This document shows positions 25,702-35,119 of a stretch of DNA of 50,236 nt, one piece after another (position 1 is the first letter of the stretch; the number at the start of each line of letters is the position of its first letter). The DNA lies in NCBI RefSeq assembly GCF_022811665.1, contig NZ_CP094531.1, forward strand, positions 1 to 50,236, in the 5' to 3' direction. The DNA is from Chryseobacterium oryzae (lineage in GTDB: Bacteria > Bacteroidota > Bacteroidia > Flavobacteriales > Weeksellaceae). A program made the translations under genes and the position numbers. The notes under the pieces were generated by a model. The model saw nothing but the letters and a program-made list of their open reading frames with translations, made no database searches and was not told the origin of the DNA.

Positions 25702-27126
25702 TCAATACCCCTTCCCCACATCCAAAATCTTCCCAACCGTCGATCTTGTAATCTTATACACCATCTGCATCGGAGATTTCGGGATACTCAAAGGAATTCT
25801 AAAGCCCAGTTCCCTACTCACTCCATTCATCAGATTTAATTTGCTTAATTCCTGTATTCCGGAATTTTTAAGCACTTCATGTTTAACCGGCGCTGCTATT
25901 TTACCTGCGAGAGACTTCCCAACAGATTTCAACTTAGCATTGGATTTTTTTAAGTTTGGATTTAACAAAGCCCTCCTCTCCTTTTTCTGCTGATTGAATT
26001 TTTCATAAGAACGGGTTCTTTGAAATTGAAATTTCTGATCAAAACTCTGTTCCGCTTTTTTAAAAAATTCATCTCGGTTAAAGCCAACTGCAATATTTTT
26101 ATTGGCCACAGTTCCACTTCGGTGGTTGGACAAAGGAGAAATGGATTTTCTGTGCCGCTTGTTGGAACAATTGTCATACCGGGAAACAATAACGTGTACA
26201 TGATACTGCTGTCCTCCTTTCCGCAACCCTTCCCTGATAACTTTTCCTGTCACTCGGTCTTTAAACAGACTTTTCTTTAAATCTTCAATTTCCTTCTTTA
26301 CATCTTCACGGGTAGAATATCCAAGCTCGTTAATCCGTTTCTGAATTTTACGGTTGGCGATAACCCAATTATCATTTCCTTTATAAGTCCGTTTTTCTTC
26401 AACTTTGGCAAACCAGACGAGATCATTCTCATTCATTTTTCTTACTGATAGATCTTTACCTAATTCTGTCGCTTTCTGCTCCCGAAGCTCTTGGTACTTT
26501 TCGGCATATCCGGAATCATCAGGAGAAATTCCCTGATTTTTTAATTCATTTTTTGCAAATTGATTGATTTCTTTTTCTTCTTTTTGAGTGGGTAATTTTT
26601 CCGGATTGGTATAAACTTTTCTGTCAAAATTTTCTGCATAATTTTTCATCAAATCTCTCGTATATTCGCGAAGAGATTGGTGCATTAAATCATTTTTAAT
26701 GAGTTCTAAATATTTTTTACCCTCTTCAGTTTGGTTCAAAATCTCTTTCTCTGTTTCTCCAATTCCTTTAGATTTTAATTCGAGATTTACTAATTCATTT
26801 AAATGTTCAATTTCATCTTTTCCAGGCGAAATATTAAGCATAAAAAATTTGCTTTCATTCTCTTTTGAGCGGTTACTTAAGTTGCCATCAATTTTATCGG
26901 AAGCTACATCTTTCGTAAAGAATTTTTCGTCATCATTTTCAACATTCATGAAAAATAAATTTTGATTTCCGAGTTGCTCGTCATCGAACGAAAACTCTAA
27001 ATTTTCATTTTCCTGGAAATCTTCAAGCTCAGATTCTCTCCCAATATTTTCCTTATCAAGATATTCTAAAATACCTTTTGAACTTGTTGAAATCCTCGGA
27101 TCATGTTTTGTGAATGAAATATGCAT
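25702..27126 (-). CDS. Mobilization protein, DUF5712/MobB-type relaxase candidate
   Basis: In this 474-residue protein YHVHVIVSRYD has H309 and H311, the HxH metal site expected of HUH-type relaxases, and the family tail KHR...SISPLSNHRSG follows. The N-terminal half is acidic and variable. It overlaps the BfmA/BtgA-like gene by one base, as in Bacteroidota mobilization operons. The relaxase would nick at oriT and lead the strand into a recipient. A catalytic Tyr cannot be assigned by eye. Confidence 0.85.
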   Translation of the reverse strand: MHISFTKHDPRISTSSKGILEYLDKENIGRESELEDFQENENLEFSFDDEQLGNQNLFFMNVENDDEKFFTKDVASDKIDGNLSNRSKENESKFFMLNISPGKDEIEHLNELVNLELKSKGIGETEKEILNQTEEGKKYLELIKNDLMHQSLREYTRDLMKNYAENFDRKVYTNPEKLPTQKEEKEINQFAKNELKNQGISPDDSGYAEKYQELREQKATELGKDLSVRKMNENDLVWFAKVEEKRTYKGNDNWVIANRKIQKRINELGYSTREDVKKEIEDLKKSLFKDRVTGKVIREGLRKGGQQYHVHVIVSRYDNCSNKRHRKSISPLSNHRSGTVANKNIAVGFNRDEFFKKAEQSFDQKFQFQRTRSYEKFNQQKKERRALLNPNLKKSNAKLKSVGKSLAGKIAAPVKHEVLKNSGIQELSKLNLMNGVSRELGFRIPLSIPKSPMQMVYKITRSTVGKILDVGKGY

Positions 27127-27719
27127 TAATCAAAAATATTATCAAATTCATCTTTGCTCAAACTCGCCTCAAACTTACTCGAAAAAGGATTTTTATTAGC
27201 TTGAAATTTAGACTGCAATAAGTTAATTGTTCGCTGTAGTTTTTCATTTTCCTCCTCCAAAATCGTGTGAGATTTTGATAAGTTTTCAAAATCATTTTTT
27301 AATTTTTCATTGACCGAATTCGTTGAAATTTCCGAAGCTTCATCTTTCTGTTTTACTTCAATTTCTTGTCCGACATTTGATTTATTTAGTAAAGAAAAAA
27401 GATCATCCATCTTATCATTTAAGTCTATTATTTTTCCGAAATACAAATCATTGTACTTTCCTAGTCTTTTATAAACTCCATCAATTCTCGAATCTAATTT
27501 TCCCCGAAATTCAACCATGTCTTTTTTCAGAGAATCATTATCGAAACCAAATTTTTTACTGTCGTTATTTTTGTAACTGATAAGCTCATTAATGAGCCTG
27601 TCCATCGAGGTTATTTTATATATCTTCTTGAGATTAGTAAGATTAATATGGGTAAGCTCTCCAACTACAATTTTCTTTGTTTTGCCCTCATTTTTTTCCA
27701 TATAAACAATTTTATTCAT
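27126..27719 (-). CDS. BfmA/BtgA-type mobilization accessory protein
   Basis: This 197-residue protein has VGELTHINLTNLKKIYKITS followed by MDRLINELI, a ribbon-helix-helix-like DNA-binding start, then a long coiled coil (60-180). Proteins of this type bind oriT and recruit the relaxase. It is directly upstream of, and overlapping, the relaxase gene. Confidence 0.8.
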   Translation of the reverse strand: MNKIVYMEKNEGKTKKIVVGELTHINLTNLKKIYKITSMDRLINELISYKNNDSKKFGFDNDSLKKDMVEFRGKLDSRIDGVYKRLGKYNDLYFGKIIDLNDKMDDLFSLLNKSNVGQEIEVKQKDEASEISTNSVNEKLKNDFENLSKSHTILEEENEKLQRTINLLQSKFQANKNPFSSKFEASLSKDEFDNIFD

Positions 27720-27958
27720 CTGATTTATAATATATTATATTTTTTAATGGCATGTTTTTTGACATTAAATAAATAATAATTAAATTTATATAATTGATAT
27801 TCAGCACGATGGCTATAAAAGCCTCGTTTCCTCTTGCTTTCCTTTCTCTACGCTTAAATTTAGGCATAAATTTATAAATAAAGGGATAATAATTCATAAA
27901 ATTATTCCGCTTTCTTGTTTCTTTTTCGGGGGATTTTATCCAAAATTCGCCGAAAAAG
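27720..27958. other. Candidate oriT region
   Basis: This is the AT-rich gap upstream of the mobilization genes. It contains GGCT/AGCC (27811-27814, 27820-27823) and a 12-bp inverted repeat TTTCTTTTTCGG/CCGAAAAAGAAA (27918-27929, 27950-27961) with an inner GGAT/ATCC. Position next to the DNA-binding mobilization gene makes it the best oriT candidate. No nic site can be named. A 61-codon frame here looks spurious. Confidence 0.35.
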
Positions 27959-27985
27959 AAACCCCGATTTTTCTAAATCAGGGTT
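27959..27985 (-). terminator. Terminator of the ArdC operon
   Basis: AACCCCGATTT (27959-27969) pairs with AAATCAGGGTT (27975-27985). Read on the minus strand it is followed by TTTCTTTTT, which fits an intrinsic terminator for the gene ending at 28012. Confidence 0.7.
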
Positions 27986-28011
27986 AGTTAAGCTGCTAAA
28001 TATTTCTCAAG

Positions 28012-28968
28012 CTACTGTAAATTTTCAAGATACTTCTTACCTCTTTTTGATTCTACAAATGCACCTCTTATTTTACTTGCTCTATCTTCCTTGTTTGAGC
28101 CTGCCCAACTTTTTAAATACCTTACGCTATTAATAAATTCATCCGAAATTCCGAATTGTAAACAAAGCAACATAGAACCCATTTCGGCAATCAGTTCTTC
28201 AAATGAATAGCTTTCTTTGTCATCATGTCCTTTCAGGTTTCTGTTGAGTCTGGACGAGTGACCAGTCCAGTGCAGCACCTCGTGAAAAAGCGTACTGTAA
28301 TATTTTGATCCCGAAACAAAATATTGCTTTTTCGGAAGCATTACAAAATCAGATGCAGGCGCATAATAAGCAATTTCATTTATGGAATAGCGTAAAACTA
28401 AATTTCCATTTTTGATAATATTATGAATAAAAATTTCAGAATTTTCTAATTCAACAATTTCCGGAATTGTCTCCTTTTCTTCGTGGAAATCGATTTTTAT
28501 TTCATTTAAATTTTCAATCTGTTCAGAATTAAAAACGGTGTAATTTCTTACGCATGGAACTTTCACAATTTTCTTTTTTTCTTCCTCGTTCATCTTTTCC
28601 ACCATTTCATTTTTTACCGTTTTTCCGGTTTCCTTATCTTTAAAAATGTAGGTGAAAAATTCAATTAAACATCCCTTTGAACCTTTCTTTAATCTTCCGC
28701 CAGCTTTTACAATGCTGTTAAAAGTTGCGTATTTTGCTGATGAAAATTTCTTAATCATTGTATCTAAATACAAGGCTAAAATATTATAACCCTGATACCG
28801 GTTCCCGGAAAATAAATTAGATGGATATACTGTGCTCAAATCGCTGTACATTTCCCAATCATGTGCATTAACCTGGTCAAGGTTTTCCAAAATTCTATCA
28901 ATAAATGTATCTGATTTTTTTTGCGTTTTAGGAGTTGAAACTGTTGGATTTTCTTTAATTGCCTGCAT
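28012..28968 (-). CDS. ardC: ArdC-like antirestriction protein
   Basis: This 318-residue protein has an N-terminal single-stranded-DNA-binding domain (about 20-150, SGNRYQGYNILALYLDTMIK) and a C-terminal zincin-like metallopeptidase with HEVLH (229-233) and EELIAEMGSML as the third-ligand region. ArdC proteins ride on mobile plasmids and protect the incoming strand from restriction in the new host. It lies between the mobilization genes and the RadC-like gene, all in the same direction. The motif is complete. Confidence 0.9.
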   Translation of the reverse strand: MQAIKENPTVSTPKTQKKSDTFIDRILENLDQVNAHDWEMYSDLSTVYPSNLFSGNRYQGYNILALYLDTMIKKFSSAKYATFNSIVKAGGRLKKGSKGCLIEFFTYIFKDKETGKTVKNEMVEKMNEEEKKKIVKVPCVRNYTVFNSEQIENLNEIKIDFHEEKETIPEIVELENSEIFIHNIIKNGNLVLRYSINEIAYYAPASDFVMLPKKQYFVSGSKYYSTLFHEVLHWTGHSSRLNRNLKGHDDKESYSFEELIAEMGSMLLCLQFGISDEFINSVRYLKSWAGSNKEDRASKIRGAFVESKRGKKYLENLQ

Positions 28969-29028
28969 AATATTTTTTGATTTTAAATTGAAATTGATTT
29001 TGATTTTGATTTTTTCTGAAAGGGCTGT

Positions 29029-29472
29029 TTATAAAAGCCCTTCATCGAGAAATGATAAAAATGAATCTGACGTCAGTATAATATGATCGAGGAGATTGAA
29101 GTCTAAAACCTTTGCGGCTTCTTCCATCTTTTGGGTCATATTAATATCTGCAGATGAGGGCGCCAAGCTTCCTGATGGATGATTATGACAAACCACAATA
29201 GCACTGGCGTTGCACAACAAAGCGCCCTGCATCACAATTCTGACATCTACCATGGTAGAAGAAATTCCGCATTCGGATATTTTTTTGATGCCTAAAACTT
29301 TGTTTTTTTGGTCTAGATACAGCGCATAAAAATGTTCTTTATAATCCATTTGGTCACTGTCAAAATGCGCTCTGAATACTTCTGATACTTCATAAGAATT
29401 GATGACTGTTTTTTCTGCATTTCCTTTTCTTGAATAACTTAGTTTGATTTCGTTGACTACATTGTAATTCAT
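29029..29472 (-). CDS. RadC-like JAB-domain protein
   Basis: This 147-residue protein is the JAB/MPN metallo-domain only: HNHPSG (H96, H98) and D109 in SSADINMTQ. The helix-hairpin-helix part of chromosomal RadC is missing, as usual for plasmid copies beside ardC. A precise role is not established. Leader repeats AGTACGG/CCGTACT (29486-29492, 29508-29514) lie just upstream. Confidence 0.9.
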   Translation of the reverse strand: MNYNVVNEIKLSYSRKGNAEKTVINSYEVSEVFRAHFDSDQMDYKEHFYALYLDQKNKVLGIKKISECGISSTMVDVRIVMQGALLCNASAIVVCHNHPSGSLAPSSADINMTQKMEEAAKVLDFNLLDHIILTSDSFLSFLDEGLL

Positions 29473-30096
29473 CTGTCTTGCTCCGAGTACGGCGGAGGCT
29501 TTTTTTCCCGTACTTAAACATTAATTAAAACCTGTGATTTGCAGCTTGAAGGAAATTTTGACTTTTTCTAAATCCTCTTTCTTTTGAAGAATAGAAGACT
29601 GAACGAAGTATAAAATTTCAATGAACTGCTTTGCATCTTGTGAGGTTTCTGACTTTTCTATGCAGATGTAACCATGGAGGAAAAGCACGAAAAAACTGAA
29701 ATCAATTCCTTGAAATCAGTTAAAAAAAATATTGATGAAGCCTGAAATCTATTTGTGGTGGGTTTGGGAAGCTCCGCTTTCCGGATTTTTATGAAGAGAT
29801 TGACGCCATACATTTGCTACAGAAAATCAGAGAAAACCTACGAGAGTAATGTAGTTTTGAAATTGGAATGAGTTCTAGCTTTTTCAAAAGAAGGAGACAT
29901 AAAAACTATTCCTTAATTGCGTATATTTTTTTATAATAAATTTAATATTCTAAAAACCAGATTCTAATAAAATTAAAAAAACATTGGCGCAACTGTTTAT
30001 TTTTATATTGGCTCAATTCGTATATTTGGATTTGGCGGTTATGCCGTTGAGTATTGTACTGAAAATTCAGCTATATTTAGAGTTAAATTAATTATT
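29473..30096. other. Gap with eroded coding remnants
   Basis: There is no intact gene. On the minus strand 29521-29709 an open frame without ATG reads like real protein (QDAKQFIEILYFVQSSILQK) and stops in TAA. On the plus strand near 29780-29850 another fragment reads RFPDFYEEIDAIHLLQKIRE before a stop. Both look like remnants of small plasmid genes. CTCCG/CGGAG followed by a T-run at 29481-29506 is a small hairpin. A -7 box TATATTTG at 30021-30028 probably serves the STAND gene. Confidence 0.5.
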
Positions 30097-32757
30097 ATGA
30101 AATCTGAGATTAGAATTTTACTGGAAGATGGTGCATCTAATAAAGCTAAAGGCAATTGTTTTGAAGCTTTAATTAGAAACATACTTTATATACACCAGTA
30201 TGAAATCCGAGGAAATATTAATTATTCTGGAATGGAAATTGACTTAGTAGCAACTCACAAACATAATAAAGAAACGTTGTATGTTGAATGTAAAGCTAAA
30301 GAAAAATTTTCCTCCGATGAACTATCAAAATTTGCATTCAATGTTGATTATAAAGAAATTGACAAAGGATACTTTTTTAGAACACAAGAACTTGAAAGTC
30401 AAGCTGGCGCATTGCTCAGCGAAATTAAATCAAAACCGAAATATAAAAATTTAAGCTTTTTTGAGCCTGGAGAAATTATCGACATGTTACGGGACGGTAA
30501 AATGATTTTTGAACCTACTCACCATTTGAATAATTTAATAATTGCAAAAAGAATTTTGGCCGTCACTTACAAAGGCGACTATTTCATTTACTTGATTAAT
30601 GAATCTAATGCGGTTCCTACGAAAGCAATTGTTGTAACTGCGCAAGATAGTAATAGACTTGTTCAGGATGATGAGATTTTAATGCTAAAAGAAAGAATTG
30701 AGGAGATTACAAATTTGAATACTATTTCATCTTTTGATGCAAAACCAAGTAAAAAGCCTGTAATATCTGACGAACAAGTTATTGAATCAATTTCAGAAGT
30801 TCAAGAGAGTGAACATTGGTATGACTATCTCCCTGCATCTTCAGATAAAAAACACTTTGTCGGGCGAGATGAAATACGAATCAAAATACTTAGTTTTTTC
30901 AAGCAGATTTCGGATGGAACCTCCAAAAAGCGAATTTTTTATTTGAATGGAAAATCTGGATGGGGAAAAAGCTCTCTCGTGTTGGAACTCAAAGGCCGGA
31001 CTACAAATAAACATTATCGTAACAAATTTTATGCGATTGCCATCGACACACGTAGCGCAACATCTGATAGCTTTGTGGCACTATCTTTTAAAAAACTTAT
31101 TCAAAAGGCATATCAAGATAATTTTCTTAAAAAAGATATGTTCACGAAAGAAATTGCATTTAACTCAAATGTTGATTTGCTCTCATCGGAGAGCGTAATT
31201 GCTCTACTTGAAATACTAAAAATTGAGCAACGCTTTTTAGTATTAATCTTCGACCAATTTGAGGATGTCTTCCGGAAAAAAGATTTTTTCAAAACTTTTT
31301 ATAAATTTCTTAGCGATGTGACAGATAAAAAACCAAATCTGATAATAGGTTTTTCGTGGAAATCTGACTTTTTTATTCAAAGCGATGATCCATCTTACCA
31401 TATTTGGCAACAAGCGCGGGAGCAAGCTCGCGAATTTACAGTGAATGAATTCGGAGAAAGGGAAATCGATGGTGTCATAAGGCAACTCGAAGGTTCAATT
31501 GGTCCACTAGAAAAAAGTATTAAAGATAGAATTAAAGAAAGTTCACAAGGATTGCCTTGGTTAACCAAAAAGTTGTGCATCCATATCTTTGACCAAATAC
31601 AATCGGGCCTGATGAAAGAAGATTTACTAGAATCAAATTTGAATATTCAAGACTTATTTAAAAAAGACGAAGAACGACTAAACGCAGATGAACTAAAAGC
31701 TTTGCAAATCATCGCTAAAAGAGCTTTTGAAAGTTCCAATTTTGACGAGACAGAAGTTGGTGACGTTATTGACGGACAAACAATAGCATCATTACTTCAC
31801 AAAAGAATGATTATTCGATCAGGAGCAAACTATAATATTTATTGGGATATTTATCGCGATTACCTTATAACAAGTAAAATTCCAATCATTGGGGAAAGTT
31901 ATCTCTTGCGACAAGGAGTTAATTTGTGTTTGGAAGTTTTTCTGTTATTTGAAAAACAAAAAAGCGAGACTTTGGATTCTTTACTTGATAAACATCCAAA
32001 ATTCATAAGTACTGAAACACTAAATAATATCCTTATCGAACCTAGAAATATTGGTATAATAAGTAAAATTTCAGAAGCTGTGTTTATATCAGACGTCGAT
32101 GAAGTAACAAAGGGAGGCTTTATAGATTATATTACCGCAAAATTTCAGAATTACACTCCATATATCGCACTTTCGAAACTTCAACAATCAAAAATTACGA
32201 AAGTAGATATCGTTGCGACATTAAGAACAATCTTTAAACAGGAGTATCAAGATAATACTTGGGATGCTTACGCAAAAAACTTGATTAGTTGGTTTATGCT
32301 TTCAAATCTCGATATAAAACATCGACTAATTGAGCCCCAAAAAGGTCGTGGTCTACAAGGAAGTGTAAGTTATGACACTAAAGACACAGTGGGTTTTTGC
32401 CCTAAAAGTTCTGTAAAAGATATCATAGAAATTATTCCGCTTTTTACAATAGACAAACATGCAATCAGCAGCAGATTCAATAAAGAATTATATTACTTGG
32501 ACATTATTAATAGAGAAAAAGAATTGACGGATTTCGGCCAAAGTTTATTAGCGAAAAGTGACGATGAAATAGCTAAAGCTCTAAAAGACAAAATTTACAC
32601 TTATCCAAAAATTAGAACCCTAGAATCCTTAGTTAGAGAAAATCCAAAGATAAGGGCTATGCAAATCGTCAAGACATTACCTGACGACTTTTTTGAAGGC
32701 GTAAAACAAAGTTCAAAGGGAATTTACGCGTCTAAAGCAATGAGTTGGATTAAATAG
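30097..32757 (+). CDS. Mrr-like nuclease fused to STAND NTPase
   Basis: This 886-residue protein starts with a Mrr-type PD-(D/E)xK domain (1-115): E23, D49 in GMEIDLVA, and E64-C-K66 in YVECKAK. The NTPase opens with FVGRDE (254-259), Walker A GKSGWGKSS (285-293) and Walker B LVLIFDQFED (381-390), an nSTAND pattern. The C-terminal 350 residues are helical and would be the sensor. Architecture resembles antiviral STAND (Avs-like) proteins, in which ligand binding by the C-terminus oligomerises the NTPase and activates the nuclease, but this one is short for classical Avs. A single-gene defence unit is likely. Its own promoter is weak by eye. Confidence 0.85.
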   Translation: MKSEIRILLEDGASNKAKGNCFEALIRNILYIHQYEIRGNINYSGMEIDLVATHKHNKETLYVECKAKEKFSSDELSKFAFNVDYKEIDKGYFFRTQELESQAGALLSEIKSKPKYKNLSFFEPGEIIDMLRDGKMIFEPTHHLNNLIIAKRILAVTYKGDYFIYLINESNAVPTKAIVVTAQDSNRLVQDDEILMLKERIEEITNLNTISSFDAKPSKKPVISDEQVIESISEVQESEHWYDYLPASSDKKHFVGRDEIRIKILSFFKQISDGTSKKRIFYLNGKSGWGKSSLVLELKGRTTNKHYRNKFYAIAIDTRSATSDSFVALSFKKLIQKAYQDNFLKKDMFTKEIAFNSNVDLLSSESVIALLEILKIEQRFLVLIFDQFEDVFRKKDFFKTFYKFLSDVTDKKPNLIIGFSWKSDFFIQSDDPSYHIWQQAREQAREFTVNEFGEREIDGVIRQLEGSIGPLEKSIKDRIKESSQGLPWLTKKLCIHIFDQIQSGLMKEDLLESNLNIQDLFKKDEERLNADELKALQIIAKRAFESSNFDETEVGDVIDGQTIASLLHKRMIIRSGANYNIYWDIYRDYLITSKIPIIGESYLLRQGVNLCLEVFLLFEKQKSETLDSLLDKHPKFISTETLNNILIEPRNIGIISKISEAVFISDVDEVTKGGFIDYITAKFQNYTPYIALSKLQQSKITKVDIVATLRTIFKQEYQDNTWDAYAKNLISWFMLSNLDIKHRLIEPQKGRGLQGSVSYDTKDTVGFCPKSSVKDIIEIIPLFTIDKHAISSRFNKELYYLDIINREKELTDFGQSLLAKSDDEIAKALKDKIYTYPKIRTLESLVRENPKIRAMQIVKTLPDDFFEGVKQSSKGIYASKAMSWIK

Positions 32758-33010
32758 TACACGAAGGCAGTAAGCAAGTTTCCGTTGGGGCTTGAAAAAA
32801 TTTAAAATGAAACCCCTGTTGAACCCCTTCGTTTTCGCTTATGCTGGCTAAACCTTTAATGGTTTTACTCGGGCTTTATCAACACTAATAGTTAAATGAC
32901 AAATGGTTTTAAAGATATTGGAGAGACTCTTGCCAAAGTCTCTTTTTTTGTGTTTATAATATTTCTTAAAGCTGTTCACTTTTCACTAATTGAAAATTTC
33001 TTTGTACAGG
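32758..33010 (+). other. Gap with structured RNA-like repeats and a terminator
   Basis: ACGAAGG (32761-32767) and CCTTCGT (32826-32832) flank GC-rich patches. AGAGACT (32922-32928) pairs with AGTCTCT (32937-32943) followed by a T-run, an intrinsic terminator. The last feature is almost the same as the one at 34896-34920. No gene seen. Confidence 0.55.
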
Positions 33011-33060
33011 AAATTTAACAATTGGCATATTTGCCAATTGTTAAATTTTGTATAAATTTG
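33011..33060 (+). promoter_or_regulatory. 17-bp palindromic operator and promoter of the XRE-HNH pair
   Basis: AAATTTAACAATTGGCA (33011-33027), spacer TATT, and its perfect complement at 33032-33048. The promoter is TTTG at 33030-33033, 19 nt, then TAAATTTG at 33053-33060. The palindrome covers the -33 element, so a bound repressor would block RNA polymerase. The ATG follows at 33108. Confidence 0.85.
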
Positions 33061-33107
33061 TTTAATTAAAAAAGTGGCGGCAACACAAAAAATACGGCGT
33101 TTATATT

Positions 33108-33602
33108 ATGAACAAAGAACTTAAGAAGTTTTTGGCTACTGAATTTAAGTCAAAAGCAAAGATTATTGATGACAAAATACTTGAAGTCATTGCGCCGGAT
33201 GGAGAAATTTTCTCTTTACTTACTCGAATTGGTATTTACACTGATGAAACTACACGTAATTATCAATTACGCCAAGTAGAGTCTGTTTTTGACAAAAATT
33301 TCTCTGAAGACAAAGAAATCATGGCCAATAGTATTTGGCGTGATTTAATGTTAATTGGCATCACATTCATGGGACTGAGTTCCGGAGACAGACAGGGAGA
33401 AAGAACTCGAATAGGAAACAAAATTCGTGAAATTCGTGAAGCGAAAGGAATAGAAGCAAAGGATTTAGCAAAGCTAGCGAATGTAGACGCTGCAAATCTC
33501 AGCAGGATTGAAAAAGGAAAATATTCCGTTGGACTGGATATTCTTTCCAGAATTGCATTTGTTATAGGACATCAAATTGATATTGTACCAACCCAAATGT
33601 AA
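33108..33602 (+). CDS. XRE-family regulator with N-terminal extension
   Basis: This 164-residue protein has a novel-looking N-terminal half (1-100) and a C-terminal XRE HTH (about 105-160: IREIREAKGIEAKDLAKLAN, then LSRIEKGKYSVGLDILSRIA). It is the natural ligand for the perfect palindrome over its own promoter. The HNH gene follows after 5 nt. It probably represses the pair. Confidence 0.85.
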   Translation: MNKELKKFLATEFKSKAKIIDDKILEVIAPDGEIFSLLTRIGIYTDETTRNYQLRQVESVFDKNFSEDKEIMANSIWRDLMLIGITFMGLSSGDRQGERTRIGNKIREIREAKGIEAKDLAKLANVDAANLSRIEKGKYSVGLDILSRIAFVIGHQIDIVPTQM

Positions 33603-33607
33603 TTCCT

Positions 33608-34798
33608 ATGGAAAACTTATTAGAAAATTACAATGTTACCAAAGAGTGCCATTATAAAAATGAACATTATTGTGTTCGAGATAATGGTTCTGTATTACGA
33701 TACACTCCTCTCGATAAACGAGCTCGACCGACTGATAATAAGTGGACTTTTGGCAAACTCAACAAAGAAACTGGATATTTAGAAATAGCTTCTGTTCGTA
33801 TTCACAGAATTGTTACCACCGCATTTCATGGCGAACCACCAACGAAAGAACATGTAGTTGATCATATAGATACCAACAAGCAAAACAATCGTCCGGAAAA
33901 TCTTCGTTGGGTCACTAAATTAGAAAATATTCTACTCAATCCTATTACAGCTAAACGAATTGAAATTATCTGTGGAAGCGTGGAAGCTTTTCTTGAAAAT
34001 CCGTCAAAATTCAGAGATCTATTTCCTGAACCAAATTATAAATGGATGTGTACAGTAAGTATTGAAGAAGCGAAAGTAAGCAAAGAAAAATTGCTGGCTT
34101 GGGCAAATAGTAATAAAACATTACAGGGAGGATCATTGGGAGAATGGATTTATAAGCGAAGTACGTCAATCAGTTCCAAAAAAGCCAACGAAAATGATGA
34201 CAGATTAAAGGAATTATTTAGCTCAAATAAACCTCAAATTGCACAGAATTTTAAATTTGAAGATGAATTTCTAGGCGAATTACATGAGAATGTTAATAAT
34301 CAAAGTGTAGTTGAAACTACAAATCTAGACATTGAAAATACATTTTCCGAAAATCTTCATTCGAGTTTAATACATGAGCATGCTGAAGATGAAACGCTAT
34401 ATAAAAAATCACTAACTAATAATGCTTTTCAAAATCTTAAAAATTGGAAAGCACTTAGTGAATTTCCATGCTGTCCAGTAGGAAATTACGAAAAGCCGAT
34501 TGTTACCTATTGCGTTAATTTAAAAATTGGGTCTATTTTCTCTAAAAACAAATACATCAGTTTTATAGTTGAGAATTTTGCAGTTTCAGAAGATGAACAA
34601 ACATTGTGGGTGTTGTGCAGAAGTAATGAAGAAAATCCAATAAAACCTTATGCTATTGCTGAAGTTAACTTTGAGGACAATGTTTTCTTTCATGATAATC
34701 TCGGGTCTTTTTTTGAAAAAATTGGTGCAGAAAAACAATTCACTATACTTCAAGGACTTGAGTGGACAGGTGGTGATAGTTTTGATGAATATTGTTGA
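33608..34798 (+). CDS. HNH endonuclease-domain protein
   Basis: This 396-residue protein has an HNH_3-type domain at about 60-115: IHRIVTTAFHGEPP, VVDHIDTNKQNNRPENLRW. The first His region, the D-H-I-D core and the final N are present. It is followed by a NUMOD-like/helical stretch and a C-terminal 120-residue domain I do not recognise (CCPVGNYEKPIVTYC). HNH proteins of this type are often homing nucleases. Here the partner XRE gene and the long unknown C-terminus suggest a regulated nuclease rather than a free homing element. Confidence 0.8.
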   Translation: MENLLENYNVTKECHYKNEHYCVRDNGSVLRYTPLDKRARPTDNKWTFGKLNKETGYLEIASVRIHRIVTTAFHGEPPTKEHVVDHIDTNKQNNRPENLRWVTKLENILLNPITAKRIEIICGSVEAFLENPSKFRDLFPEPNYKWMCTVSIEEAKVSKEKLLAWANSNKTLQGGSLGEWIYKRSTSISSKKANENDDRLKELFSSNKPQIAQNFKFEDEFLGELHENVNNQSVVETTNLDIENTFSENLHSSLIHEHAEDETLYKKSLTNNAFQNLKNWKALSEFPCCPVGNYEKPIVTYCVNLKIGSIFSKNKYISFIVENFAVSEDEQTLWVLCRSNEENPIKPYAIAEVNFEDNVFFHDNLGSFFEKIGAEKQFTILQGLEWTGGDSFDEYC

Positions 34799-34895
34799 AG
34801 CTTTAATATCCATGAGAATAGTTATAATTAAAATGGCGTTCTAAAATTAAGGTGAACATTCCCTTTTTTATGCTTTGACATATCGGTAAAATAGA

Positions 34896-34920
34896 AGAGA
34901 CTTTGAGAAGAGTCTCTTTT
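34896..34920 (+). terminator. Terminator of the XRE-HNH pair
   Basis: AGAGACT (34896-34902) pairs with AGTCTCT (34911-34917), followed by TTTTTG. It is nearly the same as the hairpin at 32922-32943 before the pair. The rest of 34799-35119 shows no gene. Confidence 0.8.
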
Positions 34921-35119
34921 TGTGTGTGATTTTTGTGATAATATCCGTAAGTGAAAATTGCAGTGTGGGAATCACTGTGTTAGGGATTGGAGTAATTGTT
35001 TGAAATCCTTTTTCGTAGAACAGAAAAAATAAAAATTCTACTGAAAATTACCTACAAAAAAGATTGAGTATGAAAAGCCCGACCCTAGAGGTAACGTTAA
35101 AATTTGAGACTTAAAAAGT

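Noticed and set aside
27712..27897. 61-codon open frame on the minus strand upstream of the mobilization genes
   Set aside because: Low-complexity AT-rich translation without domain or promoter, overlapping the candidate oriT.
30008..30016. TTGGCTCAA upstream of the STAND gene as a Fic operator
   Set aside because: A single 9-bp match with different spacing to the -7 box; too weak to claim shared regulation.
32761..32832. Integron attC-like site after the STAND gene
   Set aside because: The 7-bp inverted repeat and GC patches do not show the conserved attC core motifs.
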